Below, piece after piece: positions 1 through 8,630 of a DNA stretch of 64,000 bases (positions are counted from its first letter, which is position 1; the number at the start of each line of letters is the position of its first letter). The notes under the pieces were generated by a model. It ran no database searches, was not told the DNA's origin, and saw only the letters and a program-made list of their open reading frames with translations. The DNA comes from Paenibacillus uliginis N3/975 (GTDB lineage Bacteria > Bacillota > Bacilli > Paenibacillales > Paenibacillaceae): positions 3,140,263 through 3,204,262 of the forward strand of contig NZ_LT840184.1 of assembly GCF_900177425.1 (NCBI RefSeq), written 5' to 3'. The position numbers were made by a program, and so were the translations under genes.

Positions 1-219
1 ATCTTTTCGAGTCCAAGGGTGATTATTGAATAATATTTCACCCGAATTCGGTCTGATAATTCCTGTAATCATCTTCAATAATGTTGATTTGCCAGCACCA
101 TTAGGTCCTAATAAACCGTAGACAGAATTTTTTCTTACAGACATAGATAAATCTTTTATTGCATACGTCTTTCTAAATTTTTTAGAAACATTATTGGTTT
201 TTATTATGTACTCACACAT
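1..219 (-). CDS. LanF-type ABC transporter ATP-binding protein, N-terminal part
   Basis: The reading frame enters from the left edge, so only the first 73 residues are present. It has a Walker A motif (GPNGAGKST) at residues 39-47 and begins MCEYIIKTNNVSKKF. The stretch ending NNHPWTRKD resembles ATPases of the lantibiotic-protection family (LanF/BcrA-like), which pair with small permeases to expel or displace peptide antibiotics at the membrane. GGAGG lies 8 bases before this start. A second in-frame ATG at 271-273 with its own AAAGGAGG would add 18 residues that do not fit the family, so 219 is preferred. The Q-loop, signature and Walker B are outside the window, so function cannot be confirmed. 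Confidence 0.75.
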   Translation of the reverse strand, partial: MCEYIIKTNNVSKKFRKTYAIKDLSMSVRKNSVYGLLGPNGAGKSTLLKMITGIIRPNSGEILFNNHPWTRKD

Positions 220-273
220 TAAAACTTCCTCCATTTCACATTTAGCAGCCGGTTTGTACAGTGTCCGTTCCAT

Positions 274-543
274 AGGGTTGTACCTCCTTTTGATTTGTCA
301 CTGCTACGGTAACAGCTATTTTTAAGGATTTTATAAGGAAGCGGGTGCTTACTCAAAAATTCACCCCGGCCAGCAGTTCGGTTAGCGCCACACCAACCGT
401 TGCGCGATAGAATAGGATGAAAAACAGGGAGTGGAATACCGTAAACAAAACGCAGTTTTTCCGGCTGCCCTTTACGCCGAAAATGCTTCCGCAGCTTTTT
501 AGTAAACTGCACGGAGTGTTTTACATCCCAGCTGTTGAAACGG
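274..543. other. Stretch without a convincing gene
   Basis: The minus strand holds a 97-codon open frame with unlikely composition. Another minus-strand frame gives a short hydrophobic tail (VFHSLFFILFYRATVGVALT) followed by a stop at about 360, which could be the end of a decayed membrane protein. Only the strong ribosome site just upstream of 273 is convincing. Confidence 0.3.
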
Positions 544-1016
544 ATATAAGCTTCAGCTATTTTCTCAGAAGGGGTATGAGGAAACCAGTGTAGCTGAAAT
601 TACATCGGTTGCAGGCATTTTTTTAATTATTTTCCATCTAAAGAAGCCGTTTAATGGAACTTCAAGAAATCTTATTTTTCAATGAGATTACTGATATAAA
701 TGGTAAAAGTGGTCCATTTACTCCACGTATTTTGACTTTATTCAAAAAGATGGGGGACTCCATGAAAGAAAATCATGCACTTTTTACAACTGCTGCGGTC
801 TAAACAAGCAAAAGCAGTATTATTTCTAATATAGAAACGATGATTCCACTATTTGAAAAGGGGCAGGAAACTGGCGATTTTACGACCTCTATTCCACCTG
901 AAATTATGGCACGTACAGCAATACAACTTTATCTGGGGACATTAATGAGTTGGAGTACTTGGGCTCATTCAGATAGCCTAGGTGTTATTAGGCAGCAGCA
1001 ACTTAATTACGCATAA
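544..1016 (+). pseudogene. TetR/AcrR-family regulator relic
   Basis: Joining frames gives a recognisable TetR protein. The DNA-binding part reads LFSQKGYEETSVAEIT...FFNYFPSKEAV and is followed, one frame over, by LMELQEILFFNEI and a ligand-domain tail ending in QQQLNYA at 1016. There is a frameshift near 648, an in-frame TAA near 800 and a short deletion inside the helix-turn-helix (the usual SKGT after AGI is missing). No start codon remains. It would have been a dimeric repressor and is not expected to function. Confidence 0.7.
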
Positions 1017-1645
1017 CTCCAGTTAGACGAAATCATAGTAAAGAGAACCTATGTTTGGTTCTAATCCAAATGTTTTTCGTGCGTTTCAAGGGAATTAAAA
1101 ACACTTCATTAAAATGTTATAACGATTAACCGTCCTGAATCTCATTAACAATCAGATTGGCATATTGAATATCGTTCATAAGAAGTAATGGAGATCACAA
1201 GGAGCGGGAGGGAGACTTCTCGTTCTTTTTTATCTGAAGAAGATACCTGGTGCGGCTAGTAACCTGCCTGAGCGATCGATGAGGCGTAGACCCATCCACC
1301 GGGGGGTTGCTCCGGTTCGCGAGAATGTGCCCAGCAATCGTAGAGTTTTGGGAAGGGGTCCAAACGTGGAGAGTTTACTCCAGTACGTAATTATAAGGAG
1401 TCAAGGGAATGGGAATGTCCAGTTGGATATATCGAATCAAATCTAGAGTACCTTGTATTGTTTAATCAAAAAGAAATGGAAGTTGCAACATCGATGAGTA
1501 TTATGAGGGAACTCCAATCAATCGTTTTTTCAAATGGTTCCATGTATTTGAAGATGAAATTAATCATAGAGGGTAAATAAACCTCATCAAAAAAAGGATT
1601 TAAAGAAGTGGCCTTATATAAAGAAGAAACCAGCGAGGGATCGTT
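1017..1645. other. Degenerate intergenic stretch
   Basis: About 630 bases without a credible gene. It holds a possible terminator (GGAGCGGGAGG...CTTCTCGTTCTTTTTT, about 1199-1230). Then comes a GC-richer, structured-looking block from about 1248 that begins GTGCGGCTAG, as group II introns begin with GTGCG. A short frame near 1447-1579 resembles nothing I recognise. A ribosome site for the following gene lies near 1632. Confidence 0.3.
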
Positions 1646-2447
1646 ATGTATGAAGATTTAAGAGGGAAAGTAGTATTTATTACAGGTGCCGGATCGGGAA
1701 TAGGTAGATCGACAGCATTGTCTTTTGCTCGGCAATGCGCCAGTATTTTTGTTGTTGATCTATATGAAACAGAAGGTAAAAGGACTATAGAAGAGTGCGA
1801 GTCCTTAGGTGGAAAAGGTGCCTTTATAAAGGCTGATGTAAGTATAGGGTCAGAAGTAGAAGAAGCAGTAAGTACTTGTCTCCGTACTTTTCAAAGAATT
1901 GATATTGGTGTTAATAACGCAGGCATATGCATTGGTGGATTAACGGCTAAGTGCAATGAAGAGGATTTTGATAATGTTATAAGTGTAAATTTGAAGGGAA
2001 CTTGGTTATGTATGAAACATGAAATACAAGCAATGACTCTGCAAGGACGTGGAGTCATTATTAAATACTGCTTCAATTGCTGGACTAATTGGTCTTAAAC
2101 ACCATGCTGCATACGTTGCTAGCAAACACGGTATCATTGGTCTAACGAAGACGGCAGCAGTTGAGTATGCATATAAAGGGTTACGCGTTAATGCCGTTTG
2201 TCCAGGTACAATACATACGGATTGGGTTGGAAGAGTCACAGATAAATTAAATAAAGCCCATCCAATCGGGAGGACTGGTACGCCTCAAGAGGTTTTGTTC
2301 GAGCCGGACGGATCGGATGAGGATGTGCTTCTGAGAGAGGGCGCTGCTGGACAATTACCTGGAAAGCGGTCAGCAGGAGGCCTTCCGTCAGGTGGTCGCC
2401 GAAATATTCGATTGAAAAAATTATGCAACTACTTAACTTATGAATGA
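1646..2447 (+). pseudogene. Short-chain dehydrogenase/reductase (SDR), frameshifted
   Basis: The first frame encodes a classical NAD(P)-dependent SDR start with the cofactor motif TGAGSGIG at residues 14-21 and NNAG at about residue 90. A frameshift near 2062 moves the rest to another frame, where the catalytic Y-x3-K (YVASK) and the PG motif of VCPGTIHTDW are found. The C-terminus is replaced after TPQEV by unrelated sequence: from about 2300 another frame reads ALLDNYLESGQQEAFRQVV, the tail of a different protein. The locus is therefore a broken SDR fused to a foreign fragment. Substrate cannot be inferred. Confidence 0.8.
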
Positions 2448-2462
2448 AAGAAGGTATAGAAA

Positions 2463-2714
2463 ATGATACGAGAAATTGAAGAGCAATTCACTGAAGAGAT
2501 CCTTACCGAAGCAATAAAGCGATATAACATTAATAATGAACTTCGTCATGCATTGCTGTATATTTATTTTCATCAAGCAAACGATGTGTCAAAATTGGAT
2601 GAAGAATCGATGAACAGGTTAAAAGAGATTCAACGAGTAGCCGCTTCTGATGACCCTATACTGCCGATTGATTTTGTTCAAGAATTTAAAAGCATTTATA
2701 ATAGTATTCATTAA
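2463..2714 (+). CDS. Small acidic protein of unknown function
   Basis: Encodes 83 residues starting MIREIEEQFTEEI, with a purine-rich ribosome site (GAAAGAAGG) 8 bases upstream. It is soluble, helical and acidic, with no signal peptide or membrane segment. Size and composition resemble small immunity-like proteins common in Bacillales, but no family is recognised. It sits alone between the SDR relic and a strong terminator, so it is transcribed as a single unit or with the relic. Confidence 0.5.
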   Translation: MIREIEEQFTEEILTEAIKRYNINNELRHALLYIYFHQANDVSKLDEESMNRLKEIQRVAASDDPILPIDFVQEFKSIYNSIH

Positions 2715-2754
2715 CCTGGGAGCATCGCATTTTACTAACGTAGGGGCTGACTCA

Positions 2755-2792
2755 ACACAGCCGGCTCATAGGGGCCGGCTGTGTGTTTTTTT
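2755..2792 (+). terminator. Rho-independent terminator
   Basis: The stem ACACAGCCGGC / GCCGGCTGTGT with a 7-base loop is followed by a run of T. It closes the small gene ending at 2714. Confidence 0.85.
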
Positions 2793-2850
2793 AACTTATA
2801 TTTTTTTCGATAAAAAATGGTGTTATTTAGTGTATGACACTAAATAGAAT

Positions 2851-3012
2851 TGTCGAGGGACAAAAACATGGTCCCATTGAAAGTCGCTAAATTGGCGGCT
2901 TTTTTTGTTTATCGGTACAAGTTCTTGTCCCGAGTCCAGGACAAGAACTTGTACCGATTGCCGAAATGGACATGAAAATGTTCCGATTACCGATTAGATG
3001 ATCGTCTAATCA
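2851..3012 (+). repeat. Type A modular repeat, copy A1
   Basis: The element starts TGTCGAGGGACAAAAACATG. It carries a terminator-like hairpin (AAGTCGC...GCGGCTTTTTTT, 2880-2905) and a perfect inverted repeat whose arms are TCGGTACAAGTTCTTGTCC (2912-2930) and its complement (2939-2957). A fourth related module sits at 2968-2988, followed by a small palindrome GATTAGA...TCTAATC. The repeated unit GGACAAGAACTTGTACCGAT looks like a protein binding site, as in the multi-repeat ends of IS21-family elements. Copy A7 at 35396 is almost identical. Confidence 0.85.
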
Positions 3013-3037
3013 GGTAACAAAACAATCTTTTAAAAGG

Positions 3038-3082
3038 CTGCAATCGACTCGGCAGCTTTCCTTAAACTAACGGGCAGGATAG
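3038..3082 (+). repeat. Cassette-boundary repeat with hairpin (site S1)
   Basis: The hairpin AAAGGCTGC / GCAGCTTT is followed by the core CTAACGGGCAGGATAG. This core, or close variants, recurs about twenty times in the window, nearly always between genes and in the same orientation. Confidence 0.8.
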
Positions 3083-3202
3083 TTTTAATAGTTTCTCGAA
3101 CACTCTTCATATGGGATAATTTACAAAGTTCGCAAATAAGACGTTATAGGAAAGTTATGCAAAGCCTACAAAAGAAAAAACTTATTAGAAGGAGTGATTC
3201 AA

Positions 3203-3586
3203 ATGAAAGTACAAGATCTACAAACTGTATTTATTAGGGTTAGTAATTTGGATAGGTAATTACCATTTTATTCCGATGTGCTTGGTTTACAATTGCGAAA
3301 TGTTGAACAATGGGATAATGGTAGAGGAGCAAATTATAATTTTCCAAACCAATCAACATTACTTACATTAATTGAAGTTGGAGAAGCATGTGAACCTTTA
3401 AAACATCCAACTATTAATTTGTATTGTAATAACATTTTAGAAGCATATGAAGAACTAAATAATAAAGGAATTGTCTTAGGAGCAATTAATAAGTGGTCTT
3501 CAGATTGGAATGACCATGTCAATTTTGATATTTATGATCCAGATGGAAATGCAATAAATTTAATAGAATGGACTCTTCGAAAGTAA
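3203..3586 (+). pseudogene. VOC (glyoxalase/bleomycin-resistance) protein with an early stop
   Basis: ATG at 3203 follows AGAAGGAGTG. Translation gives MKVQDLQTVFIRVSNLDR, then TAA at 3257-3259, then in the same frame LPFYSDVLGLQLRN and a normal vicinal-oxygen-chelate fold ending FDIYDPDGNAINLIEW (metal-ligand strand, DPDGN). Only one codon is wrong. Without readthrough, a downstream start would give a protein lacking the first beta strand. Family members bind metal and act as lyases, dioxygenases or drug-binding proteins; which one is not visible. Bounded by repeat sites S1 and S2. Confidence 0.8.
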
Positions 3587-3693
3587 TAAACAGTTACTCG
3601 AAGAAGGCATAATGTAGCATTGTAATAAAGTTCGATAATTTGTATTAAAGATTGATATTATTAAAAACTTTCAATGCTATAGATGGATCGATG

Positions 3694-3711
3694 TTAAGCT
3701 AACGGGAAGAT
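3694..3711 (+). repeat. Cassette-boundary core (site S2)
   Basis: Reads TTAAGCTAACGGGAAGAT, preceded by G to give GTTAAGC. It lies between the VOC relic and the next gene. Confidence 0.65.
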
Positions 3712-3785
3712 TTACGCAAATGAATACTATTTTTTGTATTAGGAAATATTGATGCCGTAGGTAAGAAAGCTAAGGAGGGATTCAT

Positions 3786-4487
3786 TTGAGATTTATTCTT
3801 AGCGCGGTTATCATTGCCATGGTGACTTATATACACGGAATTGGAGATGAGCCAAAGCAAGTGCTCACCGCCGCTTTTGCTGAAGCGCAGCCATCACTAA
3901 CACAGGATAAGGAACTTTTGAGACGCTTAGAAAAATTAGAGCCTCCTACACCAACAGACATTCAAACTCCATTTTTTCAGCGTCCATTTCCGTCAATGAT
4001 GAAAACAACAAAAGAAGTGATGCATAGAGGCGTTATACTGCCGTTTAGGCTTATATTGAATGATTCACAGTGGCAAAGACCGTTATATAAAGAGCAATGG
4101 CACAGTACATATTCTGGAGGACGTTGGGCGTATATGCCTTTAAGATTGTTCTATGCTCAGCACAGGCTATTTACAACGTCTGCGGTGGGGTTGTCGAACT
4201 TGTATGATTTCTTGCATAACTTAGGTTTAAGTGACCTTAATGTTGAGCAAAAAGGTGCAACTCAAGAGGAGCGAGTAAATGAGGTAGTCGCCGTTGTAAT
4301 GCAAGCTAAGATAGAACGCGTTGTGACAAAAGGGAATCAAGTAGTCATCGTTGCCAGACCGCAGCGAACAGGTGTACAAGCAATTACAATAAATAAATTG
4401 AACATGAAGCTCGATAATGAAGATGAAGCCATTCTTTTTCAATTAGTTACACCAGATGGGGATGAAATTGATTATTCTATTTATTAA
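3786..4487 (+). CDS. Secreted protein of unknown function
   Basis: TTG start preceded by AAGGAGGG at 5-base spacing. The product is 233 residues with a hydrophobic N-terminal segment (ILSAVIIAMVTYIHG) consistent with a signal peptide or anchor. The rest is soluble: a proline-rich stretch (KLEPPTPTDIQTPFFQRPF), then an aromatic middle with YSGGRWAYMPLRLFY, then a beta-rich end. No catalytic motif or family is recognised. It stands alone between repeat sites S2 and S3, so it behaves as a single-gene unit. Confidence 0.6.
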   Translation: MRFILSAVIIAMVTYIHGIGDEPKQVLTAAFAEAQPSLTQDKELLRRLEKLEPPTPTDIQTPFFQRPFPSMMKTTKEVMHRGVILPFRLILNDSQWQRPLYKEQWHSTYSGGRWAYMPLRLFYAQHRLFTTSAVGLSNLYDFLHNLGLSDLNVEQKGATQEERVNEVVAVVMQAKIERVVTKGNQVVIVARPQRTGVQAITINKLNMKLDNEDEAILFQLVTPDGDEIDYSIY

Positions 4488-4503
4488 AAAAAATAAAAGT
4501 TCA

Positions 4504-4773
4504 TTAAGCTAACGTTTATACTATACCGATCGTCAACCTTTCCGATTTTAATATCGTATTGGTGAACGAGCCGAACCTTATTTTGATTCAGGGAATGGCG
4601 AGAACAAAGGGAGAACGCCCAACAGCCAATATTATCGCAAAAAGTACGGAGTTACCTACCACATTAAACAGACAATTGAACCAGTATATGATGTAGTGGT
4701 GGGAGATGAGTTGTGGATCGCTTACGATGAAGGTACGCAAGAAGCCATGATAATTAACTATTCTTCAAAATAG
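4504..4773 (+). pseudogene. Site S3 plus relic resembling a DUF3221-type secreted protein
   Basis: The core repeat (ATTAAGCTAACG) is cut short at 4514 and runs straight into coding debris. One frame reads IVLVNEPNLILIQGMARTKG. A second frame continues VTYHIKQTIEPVYDVVVG and ends at TAG 4771-4773. This resembles the end of small Bacillales lipoproteins of the DUF3221 kind, with the start and signal sequence lost and at least one frameshift. The family call is tentative. Confidence 0.4.
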
Positions 4774-4939
4774 TAAAGGTTACTTGATAAATAGGGCTAT
4801 AATGGAGTCAAATAAGCCTGTCGCTTCGGCAGGCTATTTGATTTGTATGAATTTTGAAGTTTTTGTTGTTTTTTGTGAACCTTATCAGATCTTTGATGAT
4901 CTAATGTATAAAGAGACCAGAAAGGAAGGGGGAATGTAA

Positions 4940-5376
4940 GTGGATATTTATGAGAAAGCAGAGCTTGCAAGGCAAGGGGATAAGGAAGCTTAGAACCTAA
5001 AACTTTTAAAATATTAAATGATAAATTCGAGTTGATTGGGGCTTCATTAGAAGATTCGCAAAACGAAGATGGGAGTTATGAAACAGCGATCTCATTTTAC
5101 GGGGAAATGGAAAATGAAGTTTTGAATAATAAATGGAGCGCATACGATTCAGCTGGCAAGAAATATGAAGCGCATTTTAGAGGCGCATCAGGATATATAA
5201 ATACGCTGCCTGATAGTTGGAAGGTGGGATTGATCGAAATGGGAGACCGTAACATGCCGAATCCATATCAATTTCGAATTGAAGGGTTAAGTCAAATTCC
5301 CAAGGAGCTTACACTGGTAAGAGAAGTAGTAAATAAACGTTACACAGATCCGGACTGGTCGGTCTTGATGGAATGA
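4940..5376 (+). pseudogene. Chimera of ECF sigma factor start and anti-sigma C-terminal domain
   Basis: GTG at 4940 after AAGGAAGGGGG gives MDIYEKAELARQGDKEA, the usual first residues of an ECF sigma factor, and stops at TAG 4991-4993. The following frame reads EPKTFKILNDKFELIGASLE and continues to 5376 as a beta-rich domain like the DUF4179/DUF5643 end of the matching membrane anti-sigma factors. The simplest reading is a deletion that removed most of a sigma/anti-sigma pair and joined the two ends. It should not work as either. Confidence 0.6.
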
Positions 5377-5860
5377 ATAGATATCTCCAATTCTATTGTT
5401 GGATTTGCAACATCATTGAATATCTCCCGTTTAAGTATATAAGAAGAAGTTCAATAATCTATTAAAGAGCGAGGATAGAGGGAAATAGAATGTTAAATAT
5501 ATCTATATGTCCTTATTTATATCGATGATTTTTCTCTTTATCCAAAAGATCTTTCAATGTTCTGTTTATAATTTAGGCAATAGGGGCTCGATATAACACG
5601 ATTAATGATACTCTACACCCGTGGTATCCTGCAGGAGAACAGTATTGCGTCATCTGACCTGGTTATTGTCCGAGTCACTCGGCGTTTCCGAATTTGTTGC
5701 GCGGTTCACCTGAGATGAATTGTTCGCACTGAATATGATCGCGTCCAAGCGAGAAGCCTCATCAGATCTATGGACACGCTGTCCCCGAACCTGCTTCGGC
5801 TTGAAGATGGGAACGGGATATCGTTTACATGATCACCTGTAACGAATAAAGAAAGATGCT
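5377..5860. other. Stretch without an intact gene
   Basis: About 480 bases. From about 5660 one frame reads WLLSESLGVSEFVARFT, stop, DELFALNMIASKREASSD, which looks like decayed coding sequence of unknown origin. The rest shows no clear promoter, RNA or repeat. Confidence 0.35.
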
Positions 5861-5872
5861 ATGCCGAATACG

Positions 5873-5914
5873 AAAAAAAGAAGTCGACCAACGAAATGGT
5901 CGACTTCTTTTTTT
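5873..5914 (-). terminator. Bidirectional terminator after map
   Basis: The stem AAAGAAGTCGACCA / TGGTCGACTTCTTT has a 6-base loop and is flanked by A and T runs, so it works in either direction. It directly follows the stop of the minus-strand map gene. Confidence 0.9.
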
Positions 5915-6661
5915 CTATTGCGCGGTCAAAATTTGTGGACCTTCAGCCGTGATGGCGATCGTATGCTCGTATTGGGCGGCGAGCTTGTTGTCCATCGTCC
6001 GTGCGGTCCAGCCGTCCGGATCGATTGTCATGAAGTAGGTGCCTTCGGTGATCATGGGCTCAATCGTGAACACCATACCTTCCTTGATACGGAGGCCTTT
6101 TCCAGGCTTGCCGACATGCATATAAGTCGGCTCCTCGTGCAGGTCGCGGCCGATTCCATGGGCGAGAAGGTCGCGCACGACGCCGAAACCGTGTGATTCC
6201 GCATGCCGCTGAATCGCGCTCGTCACGTCGCCGAGTCGATTGCCGGGCTGCGCCTGCTCGATGCCCAGGTCAAGACATTCCTTCGTGACACGCATCAACT
6301 TCTCGGCCGTCGGCGAGATCTGCCCGACCGCATAACTCCAGGCCGAATCGCCGAGCCAGCCATCGAGCTCAGCGACCGTGTCGATCGTCACGATATCGCT
6401 TTCCTCAAGTGGCTTATTGCTAGGGAAGCCATGTGCGATCACATCGTTGGCGGAGGCACAGGTCGCATATTGATAGCCCTTATAGCCTTTCTGGTATGGC
6501 TTTGCGCCGTGCTTCAACATAATGTCCTCGAATATGCGCTCAATCTCGTTAGTGGTAATACCCGGTTTGATAAGCGGGGCGATTGTACGATGGCATTCAG
6601 CCACCACTTGGCATGCCTTGCGGATAGCCTCAATTTCATGCTTGCTTTTTATAATGACCAT
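5915..6661 (-). CDS. map: Type I methionine aminopeptidase
   Basis: Encodes 248 residues, the usual length of bacterial MetAP. The enzyme removes the N-terminal methionine from nascent proteins in the cytoplasm. The five metal ligands are all visible: the two aspartates of LDGWLGDSAW, the histidine of LLAHGIGRDLHEEP, and the glutamates of FTIEPM and QYEHTI. The frame stays open upstream into the tetR gene, but the ATG at 6661 with AAGGAG inside the end of tetR fits the family start (MVIIKSKHEIEAIRKA). It is the second gene of a tetR-map pair and is probably an accessory copy, since the housekeeping map usually sits with secY/adk. GC is higher than in the flanking mosaic. Confidence 0.93.
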   Translation of the reverse strand: MVIIKSKHEIEAIRKACQVVAECHRTIAPLIKPGITTNEIERIFEDIMLKHGAKPYQKGYKGYQYATCASANDVIAHGFPSNKPLEESDIVTIDTVAELDGWLGDSAWSYAVGQISPTAEKLMRVTKECLDLGIEQAQPGNRLGDVTSAIQRHAESHGFGVVRDLLAHGIGRDLHEEPTYMHVGKPGKGLRIKEGMVFTIEPMITEGTYFMTIDPDGWTARTMDNKLAAQYEHTIAITAEGPQILTAQ

Positions 6662-6668
6662 GTTCGTA

Positions 6669-7253
6669 TCAGGACTCCTTCGTAATAGCTTGCATAGCGA
6701 GTCGGGCGATTCGATCGACGTCCAGGTCGGAATTGCCCGCATAGTAGTGCAGCCCACAGCAACCGACCAGCACGGCAAGCATATGGTCGACGCTGTCGTC
6801 TTCGCACTGGGCGATCGATTGGAGTGGAACGTACAGCCGTTCCATAAATTTTCTTTTGGCGTGGTGTCGATCCCTTTCAGGCAAGCCTGCATAATGTTCC
6901 GCCGCCATTTTGTAGACGAGATATGCGCGGGCGTCCGACTGCCACAGCCGGAGCAGCGCTTTACAATACGTCAACAACTGCCAGTCATCCGGGGGGCTGC
7001 CGCTGATGTTCGCCCATTTTGCGATAACTTGCTCGCATCGCTCGAAGCCGCTTCCTAACACATCTTCTATTAATAAATGCCGGTTGGGGTAATAATGGTA
7101 TACTGTGCCGTAACCAAGCCCTGCCTCGCGGGCGACGTCGCGAATATCAAAGCTGCCGCCCGTGCGAAAGTAGGAGCGCGCGGCGACGTCCAGGATCTGT
7201 TCTCTGCGCTGTATGCGTATGAGCTCATTTTGTTCTTTGGTACGGGGGCACAT
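6669..7253 (-). CDS. TetR/AcrR-family transcriptional regulator
   Basis: Encodes 194 residues with AAGGAGG 10 bases before the ATG. The N-terminal helix-turn-helix is typical (QILDVAARSYFRTGGSFDIRDVAREAGLG in outline, then GTVYHYYPNRHLLIEDVL). The remainder is a helical ligand/dimer domain. It ends 7 bases before map and probably represses its own operon; the ligand is unknown. A TetR regulator co-transcribed with an extra MetAP is unusual and might link MetAP supply to an inhibitor, but that is inference. Confidence 0.9.
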   Translation of the reverse strand: MCPRTKEQNELIRIQRREQILDVAARSYFRTGGSFDIRDVAREAGLGYGTVYHYYPNRHLLIEDVLGSGFERCEQVIAKWANISGSPPDDWQLLTYCKALLRLWQSDARAYLVYKMAAEHYAGLPERDRHHAKRKFMERLYVPLQSIAQCEDDSVDHMLAVLVGCCGLHYYAGNSDLDVDRIARLAMQAITKES

Positions 7254-7413
7254 AGCGTGTTAACCTCCTTATATAGACCTGCAAATTTGTCAATATAAAA
7301 ATAGTAACGCATGGGGTGGAGAAATGCAAAAGATTTGTTGGTGTTCGATAAAATGAAGTACAGAACAATAAAGAACTAGACCGTAATAATAAAGTTGTAG
7401 ACTGGGCGCTGGC

Positions 7414-7436
7414 GTTAACCTAATGGGAGACGATAG
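7414..7436 (+). repeat. Cassette-boundary core, variant (site S20)
   Basis: Reads TAACCTAATGGGAGACGATAG and continues into GCACCATG...AGGCAACCGAGATCA, matching the left half of the complete element at 10741 before breaking into transposase sequence. Confidence 0.65.
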
Positions 7437-7458
7437 CACCATGATATTAGGCAACCGA

Positions 7459-7881
7459 GATCAGACCTTTTCGGGCGTTCTTGGACGTGGGCGTATCCGT
7501 ACCACGAAATTGGATGAAGCAATTGGCTCTCACCTGTCGAATTCCAATGTGCTTTATACGGATTCCTGGCGTGCGTTCAGTTCCTATGCCAATCAAAAGG
7601 GTTCGGCACATTACCGTTTCAAGTCCGATGGGAATCAGCACGTTAAAGGCGTTTACCATATCCAGAAGGTCAACAGCTACCATAGCCGCCTTAAACGATG
7701 GATGGACCGCTTTAACGGAGTAGCAACTAAGTATTTAGAGCATTACCTGGCGTGGTTCCGCTATCTCGACAGTAAGGAATATGAGAATACAACGTCGAAT
7801 AAGAAAAACATGTTGGTGACTTCATGCCTGTTTTCTGTAAAGGAAACAAACGCTAGACTTCGACGGATGGCTTACTTTTAA
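7459..7881 (+). pseudogene. IS1595-family (ISXO2-like) transposase, C-terminal fragment
   Basis: About 140 residues match the C-terminal half of the intact transposase at 21094. They include VLYTDSWRAF in place of VLCSDALRGY, then VKGVYHIQKVNSYHSRLKRWMDRFNGVATKYLEHYLAWFRYL in outline. The zinc ribbon and first catalytic aspartate are missing. The left break lies inside a cassette-boundary repeat (S20). It is non-functional, and divergence from the 21094 copy shows it is not a recent partial duplicate. Confidence 0.85.
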
Positions 7882-7959
7882 GCTAGTTGAGGTCAAGAAT
7901 GTACCTCTTGTCGTTTACCTTGATTTGTCGGTATAGCAAAATACACCGGAGGTTCGAGT

Positions 7960-8174
7960 ATGGCAATCATATTTGTTACAGGCTTATCAGGAACAGGTAA
8001 GTCAACCGTCTGGAACGTAGGGAGCTAGCACGTGGCGATGGCCATCCTGGTTTAGCAAAATCGCAGTTCTTCACGGTCCACGCCGATTATGATTACGATA
8101 TTAACGTTGATACGTTTAAATACAATCCAGAGGAATGTGCTTTGCAGATCAAAGAAATGCGGAATTTGGACTAG
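7960..8174 (+). pseudogene. P-loop kinase relic with internal deletion
   Basis: ATG at 7960 follows CGGAGG and gives MAIIFVTGLSGTGKSTVWNVGS with a perfect Walker A (GLSGTGKST), then a stop. A second frame supplies GLAKSQFFTVHADYDYDINV and LQIKEMRNLD ending at 8174. The start and end of a small ATP-dependent kinase have been joined by deletion of the middle. Confidence 0.6.
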
Positions 8175-8242
8175 GCGGAGCAATTTACTCGCATGAAGAG
8201 TAAATTGGTGAAGAAAAATAATTCAATTATATAGATATGATT

Positions 8243-8400
8243 TGTCGAGGGACAAGAACATGCTCCCATAGAAATTCGCTATTTTAGCGGCTTTTTTGTT
8301 TTATCGGTACAAGTTCTTGTCCCGTGTCGAGGACAAGAACTTGTACCGATTGCCGAAAGGACAAGAACATGAGCCGATTACCGATTAGATAAGTATCTAA
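8243..8400 (+). repeat. Type A modular repeat, copy A2
   Basis: Same layout as A1: module GGGACAAGAACATG, terminator-like hairpin (ATTCGC...GCGGCTTTTTT), inverted pair around CCGTGTCG with arms TCGGTACAAGTTCTTGTCC, a fourth module GGACAAGAACATGAGCCGAT, and the closing palindrome GATTAGA...TATCTAA. Confidence 0.85.
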
Positions 8401-8421
8401 CTATGTTTCCATGCAATTTCA

Positions 8422-8577
8422 TTAAGCTATCGGGCAGTATACCTCCGTTAGAAAAATAGGTAAAATAATTATTAGTTGAAGAATGGGAGGCCGAAGATGT
8501 GGGTTCAAGAATAATGCACGTGATTATTTCACATAGATTTGTAGAGTGTATCGGCAGCCTTCTCAGCTAACTGGCAG
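8422..8577 (+). repeat. Two cassette-boundary cores (sites S4 and S5)
   Basis: S4 (8422-8440) reads TTAAGCTATCGGGCAGTAT. S5 (8551-8577) is the right half of a hairpin element, TCGGCAGCC then CAGCTAACTGGCAG. The 110 bases between them hold no gene. Confidence 0.6.
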
Positions 8578-8630
8578 TTTTATTCAAAAAAATTCTTTAT
8601 ATCTGTTTTAAAAAAAGGAGATGGAATCTC

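Noticed and set aside
219..512. 97-residue minus-strand frame upstream of the LanF-like gene
   Set aside because: Unusual composition, no ribosome site, and out of register with the ATPase gene whose own start signals lie inside it.
5915..6892. 325-residue frame for the methionine aminopeptidase
   Set aside because: The extra 77 residues are the tetR gene read in another frame. The ATG at 6661 with a ribosome site fits the family.
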